The notes under the pieces: generated by a model
The model's input: the letters and a program-made list of their open reading frames with translations, nothing else
Database searches by the model: none
Told to the model about the DNA's origin: nothing
Program-made: the position numbers and the translations under genes
Shown: positions 8,349 through 16,294 of the stretch, in pieces
Layout: each line of letters starts with the position of its first letter
Position numbering within the stretch: position 1 is the first letter of the stretch
Assembly (NCBI GenBank): GCA_017423025.1
Contig: JAFPGC010000007.1
Coordinates: 1-49,487 of the forward strand
DNA: 49,487 nt
Direction: 5' to 3'
Source of the DNA: Bacteroidales bacterium
GTDB taxonomy: Bacteria; Bacteroidota; Bacteroidia; Bacteroidales; UBA932

Positions 8349-8975
8349 ATGAGAAAAACTCTCATATACTTGGCTATGGCTTTCCTGATGGTCTCCTGCT
8401 CGTCCATGAGGCGGGCTACTCCCATTGCCGTGGAGGACGTCAAACAGTATCCCACCCCCGGGAAACAGGAGAAAAAGCCCGCCGCCACGCCTCAGCCCCA
8501 GGCATCGGCCGATAGTCAGAAGTATCCCACCAAGCTGGAGCCCCTGCCGGAAGAACCGGCGCCGGAGAAACAGTTGCCGCTGGCCCAGCAGATTATCAAT
8601 TACGCCCGCACGTACACGGGAACGCCTTACCGGCTGGGCGCCGCGGGTCCCGACCACTTTGACTGTTCCCATTTTACCAGCCACGTCTTCAAGAAGTTCG
8701 GCTATACCCTTACGCCATTCTCACAGGCCCAGTTCACAGAGGGCAGGGAAGTGGCCTCGTTCGGGGACCTGAGGCCCGGAGACCTGGTTTTCTTCGGCAA
8801 GCGGGGCAGCGTGCGCAACATCGGCCACGTGGGCATCGTGGTGTCTGTTAACGAAGAAAACGGAAGCTTCGATTTCATTCATGCTTCCGTCTCCAAGGGT
8901 GTTACCGAGGACAATTCCAATCATCCCTACTTTATGATGCGCTACATCGGCGCCCGCCGGGTTCTGCCGGAATAA
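8349..8975 (+). CDS. NlpC/P60 cell-wall endopeptidase lipoprotein
   Basis: A 208-residue lipoprotein. I chose the ATG at 8349 because a longer upstream frame would run into tmRNA and the -7 box. The signal peptide MRKTLIYLAMAFLMVSC ends at lipobox Cys17. A proline/glutamine-rich linker (about 35-75) leads to the NlpC/P60 domain with catalytic Cys106 in FDCSHFTS, His160 in GHVGIVV and His178 in FIHAS, which matches the Cys-His-His triad. Role: cleavage of peptidoglycan stem peptides at the cell envelope. It is monocistronic, convergent with the fimbrial cluster 5 bp away. Confidence 0.93.
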   Translation: MRKTLIYLAMAFLMVSCSSMRRATPIAVEDVKQYPTPGKQEKKPAATPQPQASADSQKYPTKLEPLPEEPAPEKQLPLAQQIINYARTYTGTPYRLGAAGPDHFDCSHFTSHVFKKFGYTLTPFSQAQFTEGREVASFGDLRPGDLVFFGKRGSVRNIGHVGIVVSVNEENGSFDFIHASVSKGVTEDNSNHPYFMMRYIGARRVLPE

Positions 8976-8980
8976 TCGGC

Positions 8981-9865
8981 CTACTGCCCGTAGTTTCCCA
9001 AATTGATGGGGTGCGGTTCCCAGGCAGCGACATTAACACTGAACATAACCTCTCTGGCGTCGCCCGAAAGTTGGGCCGTAATGGTATTGGTGGCTCCGCC
9101 GACCAGGTCTACACTGCACGTCTTTCCAGAGAAAGTCTTGGTATAATTTCCCTTTGTGGCAGTCCATTCAGCCGTGATCGTGTAGGATCCGGGAACAAGG
9201 TACAAATCGTTGGATTTGGTTCCCGGAGTGGTGTTGGCTATGGTCACGGGGGCGCCCACTGTGGGAGTGCTCCAACCGGTTCCGTCTGTCTGATCGGCTC
9301 CTGTGCGAAGATTGTAGGTTCCGCCGGTTTTGGGCGTAATGGTAACGGAGATGTTGGTTATGGTGTAGTCGTCCACAGCCGTTAAGGTTACGTCGGTGAT
9401 TCTGGCAAAGATGTGCTTGAATGCCAGGGTATTGGGCTCGTTATAGTTGGGGTCGGGCAGGTATGCGCACACCACGTCGACATCATTGGTGGCCGATACG
9501 GTGGCGCCGCCGGCCGTGTGGGTCAGGGTAATGTTGCTGGCATAGAAGTGGTAATTAGGGTCTGTAGAAGGCCACCATTTGCCGCCGGAAGCCTGGAAAA
9601 ATTCCGAACCTTTGGAGAAGGCTACATCGGTCCAGACTGGGTTTTCCGACGGTGCTTCACCTGTTGTGGCAGAGACCTTGAATCCACTGGCAACCAGAGC
9701 AGCCTGGTTTACTTCTGAGGCCTTGGTCTGTACGTCCACCGTGATTTTAGGCTGGGTCCGGAAGACAATCTGTCCTGGTTCTGAAGGAGATGGGGCCTTG
9801 TTGCAGGACAAAAGGAGAGAAAGCGCCATCAGGGACGCTACAATGGGGATAAGTTTTGTTTTCAT
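8981..9865 (-). CDS. Fimbrillin family lipoprotein (probable tip or accessory pilin)
   Basis: A 294-residue protein with a lipoprotein signal ending LLLSC (Cys21). The body is beta-rich, with the Mfa-like layout seen in fimbrillin family proteins (YHFYASNITL, then VVCAYL and TLAFKHIFARI), where the 'F-x-H-x-[FL]-[AS]-[RK]' strand is characteristic. It lacks any enzyme motif. It is the last gene of the ssb-OmpA-FimA-Mfa2 cluster, 18 bp after the anchor-type gene, so it is probably a tip or accessory subunit exported as a lipoprotein and assembled on the outer membrane. Confidence 0.82.
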   Translation of the reverse strand: MKTKLIPIVASLMALSLLLSCNKAPSPSEPGQIVFRTQPKITVDVQTKASEVNQAALVASGFKVSATTGEAPSENPVWTDVAFSKGSEFFQASGGKWWPSTDPNYHFYASNITLTHTAGGATVSATNDVDVVCAYLPDPNYNEPNTLAFKHIFARITDVTLTAVDDYTITNISVTITPKTGGTYNLRTGADQTDGTGWSTPTVGAPVTIANTTPGTKSNDLYLVPGSYTITAEWTATKGNYTKTFSGKTCSVDLVGGATNTITAQLSGDAREVMFSVNVAAWEPHPINLGNYGQ

Positions 9866-9883
9866 AATGGATTAGTATAATAG

Positions 9884-10726
9884 TTAAAGTTCGAATACCA
9901 GGTTGTCGCCCTTTTCCCATTCGGCAACGGAAATGCGGAATTTGGCCTCGGTATAGTCGAATTCCAGGTTTACATCGGCCAGGTTCTTGGCTTCCCAGGA
10001 GAAATCCTTCTGCTCCCGGAAAATGTTCCATAGATTATAGGAATCGGCCAGCCCCTCTTCCTGTCCCAGTTCCGGAATGCCGTAGAGTTCCATGATAAGG
10101 GAATGATCGGCCTGGCGGGGAACGATGAAACGGTAGATTCCGCTGGCCTCTTCCTCGGGTTCATAGCGAAAGACTCCTTTGACGGGAATGCCGGTAGAGG
10201 CGTCAATCCCTACGGTATGTCCGCTGATGGACAGGCGGAAGGGGAATCGGCCCCCTGCACTCTCGAATTGGTCGAAATTGGTAAAATGAATGGTTACACG
10301 GCAATAATCCTTCACGAATTCTACGGGGATCAGGATGGACTCTTCCTTAGCGGGGATTTTGTCGTAGGCAAAGCGGAAGAGCGGGACATAATTGGCCCCT
10401 TCCTCAACCACCCACTTGAATTCTCCCTCTTTCCGGGCCCCTTCAAATCCCATGATTCCATAGCCTTTAACCGCATCCGACTTCTTGACTTTCAGATAGA
10501 AAGACTGGTCCTGGATGTTGTCCACCATGGTGGTGTCGGCCGTCAGAAACACCTCTTCCGTTTGCGAATAAGCCGCGATATGTACATGATTGACCCCGTC
10601 GAAAGCGTCAGCATTCTCAATGTTGAACAGCAGCATACTGGGGCAGCTGATGCGATTTTCCAGGACCAGGTTCTGGCAGGAAAGCAGGAGGCCGATCGCC
10701 CCCAGTAAAGGGATCTTGGTTTTCAT
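9884..10726 (-). CDS. FimB/Mfa2-family fimbrial anchor lipoprotein
   Basis: A 280-residue lipoprotein starting MKTKIPLLGAIGLLLSC (Cys17). I chose the ATG at 10726, which follows the upstream stop by 2 bp and gives a clean signal peptide; a longer frame adds 13 residues without a signal. After the lipid cysteine comes CPSMLLFNIENAD, which resembles the conserved 'C-P-x-x-L-x-F' beginning of FimB/Mfa2 proteins. In Porphyromonas the Mfa2/FimB proteins anchor and limit fimbria length. Translation is probably coupled to the stalk gene. Confidence 0.8.
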   Translation of the reverse strand: MKTKIPLLGAIGLLLSCQNLVLENRISCPSMLLFNIENADAFDGVNHVHIAAYSQTEEVFLTADTTMVDNIQDQSFYLKVKKSDAVKGYGIMGFEGARKEGEFKWVVEEGANYVPLFRFAYDKIPAKEESILIPVEFVKDYCRVTIHFTNFDQFESAGGRFPFRLSISGHTVGIDASTGIPVKGVFRYEPEEEASGIYRFIVPRQADHSLIMELYGIPELGQEEGLADSYNLWNIFREQKDFSWEAKNLADVNLEFDYTEAKFRISVAEWEKGDNLVFEL

Positions 10727-10728
10727 GT

Positions 10729-11871
10729 CTATAGTTCGTAGGTGAGAGTGGTATGGCCTCCCCATTGGCCCACGGTGACGGTGGCCGAGATTTTGCCGAA
10801 CTTGGGACGGTCGCCGGGTGCATCGGTGGCACCGCCGGGCATGGTGATGGTAATGTTTTCGATGTCGTAGGTATGGTTGCGCTCCAGGGTGGCTCCATTG
10901 CTGGATTTGGGAATGTCAAAACAGTAATAGGACTCTTCTCCGTGGGCGGCATTGTCTCCCTGGTTGCGTCCCGCCGTGCCGCGGACATACCCGTGCAGGA
11001 TAATACGGGTCAGACGGGCCGAAGGAGTGGCCTCCGTGTTGTCATTGGATGCCGTAGACGCATTGGGATACACGTAGAAGAAGCGGTTGAGGTCCTGTGT
11101 CCCTGTGGTCGGGCCTATGGATACGTTGAGGTTTCCCCGGTCTCCCAGAAGGGAACGGGCGGCGGCGGGAACGGATTCATTCCAGGCTTCCAGGTTGTAC
11201 CAGTAGGCCGATGAGGCCAGCTCTGCCACGGTGCGGCCGGTGCCCGAGAGGCTTACGCTGTTGACGGCGTTGAGGACATAGACTTCCTTGATGTCCAGGT
11301 AGCAGCCCTCCAGGGACGTGTTGGAAAAGTCCACATTGACGTTTCGAACGGATATGCGTACTCCCAGGTGGCTGACGGTGATGGGAAGGGGAGTGATGCT
11401 CCCTACTGAACCGGCGGTATTGAGTTCGGCCACTTCTATGGCGGCGCTTCCGGTCATCACCAGTCCGGTTGCGGAGTTTTCTTCCAGCAGGGAATAGTGG
11501 GACATCAGTTCCTGCTCATTGTCAAAGGACTGACGGGGCGCATTCACCAGGGCCCAGACCTTCTTTTTTCCTATATAGGTGTTAAGCGTCAGGGTGGTGC
11601 TTCCGTCGGTCGTCCATTTGTCGGTTTCCCTTACGTTAAGGGTGAGATCCGTACTGCTGATATCTTTGAAGACAAAGATCTGCAGGTTATTGACGGCCGA
11701 TTCGTCCGTAGCGCTTCCCAATACCTTGGTGGCGGGGTCGCCCGGCAGAATCAGGTTCACCAGAAGGGTCCCCGTGGGATCGGATTCCGGGCTTTTCTCC
11801 CAGTTAGTGGGTGAGAAGGGTTGACACGCTGCCAGAAGCAGACTCATAGCAAACAGGATAGTTTTTCTCAT
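10729..11871 (-). CDS. FimA/Mfa1-type major fimbrial subunit precursor
   Basis: A 380-residue lipoprotein, signal ending LLLAAC (Cys16). The mature N-terminal domain has the FimA-type pattern of a beta strand TLLVNLILPG, then TKVLGSATDESAVNNLQIFVF, and later the alanine-rich YIGKKKVWALVNAP strand. These match P_gingi_FimA-type stalk pilins, which are exported as lipoproteins, cleaved by an Arg-gingipain-like protease and polymerised by donor-strand exchange. It sits between the OmpA-like gene (15 bp gap) and the anchor gene. Confidence 0.87.
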   Translation of the reverse strand: MRKTILFAMSLLLAACQPFSPTNWEKSPESDPTGTLLVNLILPGDPATKVLGSATDESAVNNLQIFVFKDISSTDLTLNVRETDKWTTDGSTTLTLNTYIGKKKVWALVNAPRQSFDNEQELMSHYSLLEENSATGLVMTGSAAIEVAELNTAGSVGSITPLPITVSHLGVRISVRNVNVDFSNTSLEGCYLDIKEVYVLNAVNSVSLSGTGRTVAELASSAYWYNLEAWNESVPAAARSLLGDRGNLNVSIGPTTGTQDLNRFFYVYPNASTASNDNTEATPSARLTRIILHGYVRGTAGRNQGDNAAHGEESYYCFDIPKSSNGATLERNHTYDIENITITMPGGATDAPGDRPKFGKISATVTVGQWGGHTTLTYEL

Positions 11872-11886
11872 GATAAATACAGGTTA

Positions 11887-13851
11887 TTAATAGTTAACAT
11901 CTTCTTTTTCTTGGTTGAGGCCATACCTCTGGATAAGGGTGTTGATTTCCGGATCCAGATTCCCTCGGAAAACATAGGAGCGGTCTTCGTGACAGGCATG
12001 CAGATACGACTGGACGGCATTCTGGTCATCTCCCTTTCGGGCATACAGCAGAGCCATCATGTAATTGACCTGCGGCGTCTTTTCCAGCTCTTCCAGAATA
12101 GCCATGGCCGATGCATTGTAGTCCAGGGAAACATAGGCGATGGCGGTGTTGTAGTCTTTATATTCCCTCAAAAGGCTGAGGGCTTTCTCATACTCCCTTT
12201 CCTTCAGGGCCGATACCCCTTCGAGGTAGGTGCTGTCCACTTCGGTAGTGTGTACAGTGTCTTTCACCATTCCTTTTCGGTGCAGATGGAAGTCGAAGCG
12301 GACCGTTCTGAGACGGGGATAAAGATTCTCACGAAGATACCGGTAGCAGGAGAGTTCCTGCAGCTTCTTTTCCCGAAGGTCGGGATCCGTGATGTCCTTG
12401 AGCTCGTTGTACCGGTCTTTATCGGCCTCCCTTATGGTACTGTCCTTTTGCACCAGGGCATCCAGCATGACCCAGTTTTCGGCATCGTAGTGGGGGAGGA
12501 AACGGATGGGTTCCTTTTTGGCTTTCCGGTATGTGTCGTCCATGGAAAGAATGATTCCCTGGCTCCTTCTGAGCGAGTCCTCCCTGCGTTTGAGGAAGGC
12601 CTGGTAATGCCTGGAGACCGACTGGGAGCGCTGCACCGAGAGTTTCCGGTTGCTCTCCCAGGTGCCTTCCGGGGAACACGAGGCCGTGATGACGATGGAG
12701 TCCAGGTCAAACACCTTGTCTTCCACCAGGCTCACCAGGTTTTCCTTGATGCGCCCCATTTCGACGGGGTTGTTCCCCTGGCTTTCCCGGATATCGGCCC
12801 GGCCCTGTTCAAATTCTATGTAACAGGCGGTATTGGCCTGGACCGTGCGGCTGATGACCTTGGTTTTGTAACGCACGCGGTTGTCCGTAAGGCTGCTCAG
12901 GGAACTGATATAGAACGTGAGGGGCTCACTGGCCGGTACCTTGTAAATGACTTGTCCGTCCTGGAGAACTTCTCCGCCCAGGACTATGGATGCTTTGCGC
13001 ATCTTGGGCCGGACCCGGATGGATTGCACGTATTCGTAGGCGATGTCGCCTCCAATCTGGTGAATCACCGTGTCCAGGCGCAGCCCCTCCGATACGATGG
13101 GCGCTTTCACATACTGCCGGAAAACTTCCTCCTTCCGTTCCACCTTCATGCGGTTCAGGCGTACACGCAAACGGTTGGTGTAATGCTCCAGGGCCCGTTG
13201 TTCCGTAATGCCGAAGGCCGATGTGAAGGCTTCGTCCGACACATAACTGCTGTCGGTACGGAACCGGTAAATGGAAGGGATGTTGCGGCGAAGGAAGTTC
13301 TCAAGTTGCCGATGGTCAACAAAGTGAAGCGAATCGGCGGCAATGGATTCCAGGAAGCGGCGGTATTGTTCGTATCCTTTTAACTGCGCTTTCCGGTATC
13401 CGCTGCCGGTGATGAGGACGGGCTCCAGGCGGATGCTGTCTTCCAGGACAAACAAGTCGGGATAGAAACACAGTTGCCAGTCGCTGTCCTGCATCTTTTC
13501 CGGGACCAGGATCTGGAAGCGAAGGTCTACACTTCCGCCGCGTTCCGCTACATTCCGGAACCGCGCGGTGACCTTGGCGGCCTCCAGGGTCTCATGGGCC
13601 ACCATTTCTCCGTTATCGTCTTTGACGGCTTTCATGATGATGACTTCACGGCCTTCCGGGTCCTCTACCACCAGGGTATCCCGGTGGACAGGCGTCCCTA
13701 CATCCAGGGTGGGGAGCTCCCTTTCCTCGCTTAGCGACAGCTGGGCCGTCACCTGACCCTCCCTCAACTGCCGGATATGGGAGGTCTGGGCACAAGCGGA
13801 CGCCAGCAGGAGGAAAGCCGGCAGGAGATAGCGTTGACAGGCTGTGTTCAT
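11887..13851 (-). CDS. DUF3868/OmpA-like lipoprotein of the fimbrial cluster
   Basis: A 654-residue protein with a signal ending LLASAC (Cys20). The N-terminal beta-rich half (to about residue 350) fits DUF3868. The middle has an OmpA-like stretch, YIEFEQGRADIRESQGNNPVE followed by DSIVITASCSPEG and a run of RSQSV, the pattern of OmpA_C-like peptidoglycan-binding folds. The C-terminal part (EGVSALKEREYEKALSLL, TPQVNYMMALLYARKGD) is TPR-like. Such proteins often accompany FimA-type operons in Bacteroidales and probably act in assembly or anchoring. It begins 5 bp after the ssb stop. Confidence 0.83.
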   Translation of the reverse strand: MNTACQRYLLPAFLLLASACAQTSHIRQLREGQVTAQLSLSEERELPTLDVGTPVHRDTLVVEDPEGREVIIMKAVKDDNGEMVAHETLEAAKVTARFRNVAERGGSVDLRFQILVPEKMQDSDWQLCFYPDLFVLEDSIRLEPVLITGSGYRKAQLKGYEQYRRFLESIAADSLHFVDHRQLENFLRRNIPSIYRFRTDSSYVSDEAFTSAFGITEQRALEHYTNRLRVRLNRMKVERKEEVFRQYVKAPIVSEGLRLDTVIHQIGGDIAYEYVQSIRVRPKMRKASIVLGGEVLQDGQVIYKVPASEPLTFYISSLSSLTDNRVRYKTKVISRTVQANTACYIEFEQGRADIRESQGNNPVEMGRIKENLVSLVEDKVFDLDSIVITASCSPEGTWESNRKLSVQRSQSVSRHYQAFLKRREDSLRRSQGIILSMDDTYRKAKKEPIRFLPHYDAENWVMLDALVQKDSTIREADKDRYNELKDITDPDLREKKLQELSCYRYLRENLYPRLRTVRFDFHLHRKGMVKDTVHTTEVDSTYLEGVSALKEREYEKALSLLREYKDYNTAIAYVSLDYNASAMAILEELEKTPQVNYMMALLYARKGDDQNAVQSYLHACHEDRSYVFRGNLDPEINTLIQRYGLNQEKEDVNY

Positions 13852-13856
13852 GGATC

Positions 13857-14219
13857 CTAATCTCTTTGGGGTTGCATGGTAGAAGCTTCTTCCTCTTTCG
13901 GGAGCAGGACCACTTTGCCGGCGATAACGTCCATGGCAGAACGCTCTTCTCCGGTCTGGGTAGTGTACTTGCGTACGCGCAGGCGGCCGATTACATGGAC
14001 CCAGGACCCCCTTTGGATATTATAGAGGTCCGTGATGTTGTTCCGGCCGCTCCAGGCCGATACATTGAACCAGGCGGTCTCGATGATGGAGTTGCGCTCC
14101 TTGTCTATGGTGCTGTATTCCGTCACCACCGAAAAGTTGCAGACCTGGCTGTTGTTGAAGCTGTTGATCTCGGCGCGTCCTACCACGCCTTTGAGCTCGA
14201 TTCTGTTTAGAAATTCCAT
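13857..14219 (-). CDS. ssb: Single-stranded DNA-binding protein
   Basis: A 120-residue OB-fold protein: MEFLNRIELKGVVGRAEI, the ETAWFNVSAW strand and GSWVHVIGRLRVRKYTTQTGEE are standard SSB features. It lacks the long acidic C-terminal tail with a DDIPF-like tip seen in the main replicative SSBs (it ends STMQPQRD), so it may be a secondary SSB. It is directly upstream of the fimbrial genes in the same direction, with 5 bp between stop and start, an unexpected partner. Confidence 0.9.
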   Translation of the reverse strand: MEFLNRIELKGVVGRAEINSFNNSQVCNFSVVTEYSTIDKERNSIIETAWFNVSAWSGRNNITDLYNIQRGSWVHVIGRLRVRKYTTQTGEERSAMDVIAGKVVLLPKEEEASTMQPQRD

Positions 14220-14527
14220 ACTCTCTTGATTATTTCGTTGAACATGGGCCCGGAACCGGCGCGCGCTGCCGCGGACCCCGGAAGCAAAGTAAAGGCGGAA
14301 ACCTGCCGTTTCCTTGTCCAGCGATAATCAGGGGAGCAGATTTTTCTGTTTTTTATGCTTTTTGTGTGTTTTGCCTGTTGTATCACAAGAAAAAAAGCGA
14401 ATCGCAAGAATAATTCTTACGACTCGCTTTTCTTGTTGTTCGGGTAAAACAGAAATACTTTCCGAAATGTTTTTTACGAAGCTTGGATTTGTCTCATCTC
14501 TTTTACACCTTTGCCAAAAACCGGTTG
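14220..14527. other. Divergent intergenic region between ssb and the zinc-ribbon gene
   Basis: About 308 bp with no convincing gene. On the ssb side it is GC-rich (14240-14290). The middle is T-rich. It holds one strong hairpin (14393-14431, listed separately). A degenerate -7-like ACCTTTG lies near 14508-14514 for the plus-strand gene. Confidence 0.6.
14393..14431. terminator. Strong hairpin with A- and T-flanks in a divergent intergenic region
   Basis: AAAAGCGAATCGCAAGAAT (14393-14411) pairs with 14413-14431 with two mismatches over 19 bp, followed by a T-rich run and preceded by an A-run, so it looks like a bidirectional intrinsic terminator. Neither flanking gene ends here, which suggests an unannotated short transcript or an attenuator. 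Confidence 0.55.
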
Positions 14528-14926
14528 ATGGCCTATACGCTCAAATACTTCAAGATCCAGACCCGTTGCCTGCAATGCGGGAGGGAGATTCTGTATGGCC
14601 GGTCCGACCGCAAATTCTGCTGCAACGACTGTAAAAACCAGTATCATAATAAGCGCCGTTATCCCATGAGGGAAGAACTGGAAAGCTCGGTTCTGAGGAG
14701 AATCAACCTCAATCACGCCATTCTGCAGCGCTTATACAAAATGGGCGTGAATACCATTGACCATATTGCTCTGGCTCAATTGGGATTCGACGCCCGTTTT
14801 GTCACCTCGTTCTGCCGGGTAGGCCGTCACGAGGTATTCGCTATTTTCGATCTCCAGTACGAAATGACCCCTTCCCGCCTAAAAAACCTGGTCAGCCTCC
14901 TGGAGGAAGAAGATAAGAAGCGCTAG
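14528..14926 (+). CDS. Small zinc-ribbon protein of unknown function
   Basis: A 132-residue protein. I chose MAYTLKYFKIQT at 14528 rather than the longer frame from 14483, because the zinc ribbon follows directly. Cys14-x2-Cys17 and Cys31-Cys32-x2-Cys35 (CLQCGRE... FCCNDCKNQYHNKRR) form a probable zinc knuckle like those that mark damaged or recycled RNA/protein-binding proteins in Bacteroidetes. The rest is helical and basic/acidic with no known motif. The stop overlaps by 4 bp the stop of the convergent MFS gene (CTAG). Confidence 0.75.
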   Translation: MAYTLKYFKIQTRCLQCGREILYGRSDRKFCCNDCKNQYHNKRRYPMREELESSVLRRINLNHAILQRLYKMGVNTIDHIALAQLGFDARFVTSFCRVGRHEVFAIFDLQYEMTPSRLKNLVSLLEEEDKKR

Positions 14927-16206
14927 GCTTCAGCCTTCTTCTGGGGATCTTTGAAGAGGATCCAGAAGAGAATGGCCACCACCAGGGCGTAGCCGGCAAA
15001 GATGTACCAGGCGTTGGGCCAGTTGGTGGGGGTGTTGAACACGTCGCAGGCATCTACCACGGCGCCGGCGGCCAGGGTGCCGATGGTGGCGCCGAAGCCG
15101 TTGGTCATCATCATGAACAGGCCCTGGGCGCTGGAACGGATGTCCGTAGCGGCATTCTGCTCCACGTACAGGGAACCGGAGATGTTGAAGAAGTCAAAGG
15201 CCATACCGTAAACAATGCAGCTGAGGATGAACAGCAGCACGCCGGGCATGGAGGGATGACCCATTCCAAAGAAGGCAAAGCGCAGCACCCAGGCGAACAT
15301 GGAGATGAGCATCACCTTCTTGATGCCAAACTTCTTCATGAAGAAGGGAATGAGGAGGATGCACAGGGTTTCGGAAGCCTGGGAGATGGAAATGAGGGCG
15401 TTGGAGTGCTTGACGGCAAAGGTGCCTGCCAGGGAAGGATCCGAGGCGAAGGAGCCCAGGAAAGTATTGGCGTAACCGTTGGTAATCTGGAGCGAGGCGC
15501 CCAGGAGCATGCTGAAAATGAAGAAGATGGCAAACTGGCCGTCCTTGAAAAGGGTAAAAGCCTTGAGGCCGAAGGCATCGGCCAGGGACTTCTTTCCGCT
15601 GCTGACGTTCACCGGGCACTTGGGCATGGTGAGGGCGTATCCGCAGAGGATGAGGGACAGGATGCCGGAGCTGATAAGCTGGGTGAAGCTGTCCTGCATG
15701 GCCACACCGTCAATGTGCAGGAAATTGGTGAGGAGCATGCTGCAGATGAAGCCTACGGTACCGAACACGCGGATGGGCGGGAAAGCCTTCACCGGATCCA
15801 TGCCTTCCTTGGCCAGGGCATTGTAGGCCACGGAGTTGACCAGGGCGATGGTGGGCATGAAGAAGGCCACGCTGAGGCTGTAGAGAATAAACAGCGGTGC
15901 AAACTCCACCCCTTCACCGGCCGTCATGCAATACACGCCGGCACCGGCCATGAACAGGCCTGCGAGGCCATGGCAGAGGGAGAGCACCTTCTGGGCCTCT
16001 ATCTTCTTATCGGCCACGATACCCATGAGCGTGGGCATGAAGATGGACACGACGCCCTGCATGGCAAAGAACCATTTGATGTGGGTTCCCATGCCGATAT
16101 TGCCCAAGTAGCGGCCCAGCGAAGTAAGGTAGGCGCCCCAGACGGCAAACTCCAGGAAGTTCATCACGATGAGCTTGATGGTAACGGGTTTGATCTTAAT
16201 CTGCAT
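14923..16206 (-). CDS. MFS transporter, nucleoside:H+ symporter (NupG-like) family
   Basis: A 427-residue protein with about 12 TM helices. The start (IKLIVMNFLEFAVWGAYLTSLGRYL) and the phrase FFAMQGVVSIFMPTLMGIVADK are typical of the nucleoside permease NupG/XapB branch of the major facilitator superfamily, common in Bacteroidetes. Predicted job: proton-driven uptake of nucleosides across the inner membrane. Specificity is not shown by sequence. It is a single gene with its own promoter (TAAATTTG at 16256-16249), divergent from tgt. Confidence 0.87.
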   Translation of the reverse strand: MQIKIKPVTIKLIVMNFLEFAVWGAYLTSLGRYLGNIGMGTHIKWFFAMQGVVSIFMPTLMGIVADKKIEAQKVLSLCHGLAGLFMAGAGVYCMTAGEGVEFAPLFILYSLSVAFFMPTIALVNSVAYNALAKEGMDPVKAFPPIRVFGTVGFICSMLLTNFLHIDGVAMQDSFTQLISSGILSLILCGYALTMPKCPVNVSSGKKSLADAFGLKAFTLFKDGQFAIFFIFSMLLGASLQITNGYANTFLGSFASDPSLAGTFAVKHSNALISISQASETLCILLIPFFMKKFGIKKVMLISMFAWVLRFAFFGMGHPSMPGVLLFILSCIVYGMAFDFFNISGSLYVEQNAATDIRSSAQGLFMMMTNGFGATIGTLAAGAVVDACDVFNTPTNWPNAWYIFAGYALVVAILFWILFKDPQKKAEA

Positions 16207-16248
16207 ATTTGGTATTCTGTGTTATTGTTTTCAATCGCTCAAATCACG

Positions 16249-16256
16249 CAAATTTA
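16249..16256 (-). promoter_or_regulatory. -7 box for the MFS gene (TAAATTTG)
   Basis: On the minus strand TAAATTTG lies about 43 bp before the start at 16206, which gives a leader of about 35 nt. It is divergent from the tgt promoter, 12 bp away. Confidence 0.6.
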
Positions 16257-16268
16257 CGAAATTTTCCG

Positions 16269-16276
16269 TATTTTTG
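16269..16276 (+). promoter_or_regulatory. -7 box for tgt-lptFG-dut-murF (TATTTTTG)
   Basis: TATTTTTG fits TAnnTTTG and lies 18 bp before the chosen tgt ATG at 16295. An in-frame upstream extension would have to cross this box. Confidence 0.6.
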
Positions 16277-16294
16277 CATGTTAATACCTGCCCG

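Noticed and set aside
15256-16284. 342-residue plus-strand frame
   Set aside because: Shadow of the MFS transporter, rich in Glu/Gly/His without motifs.
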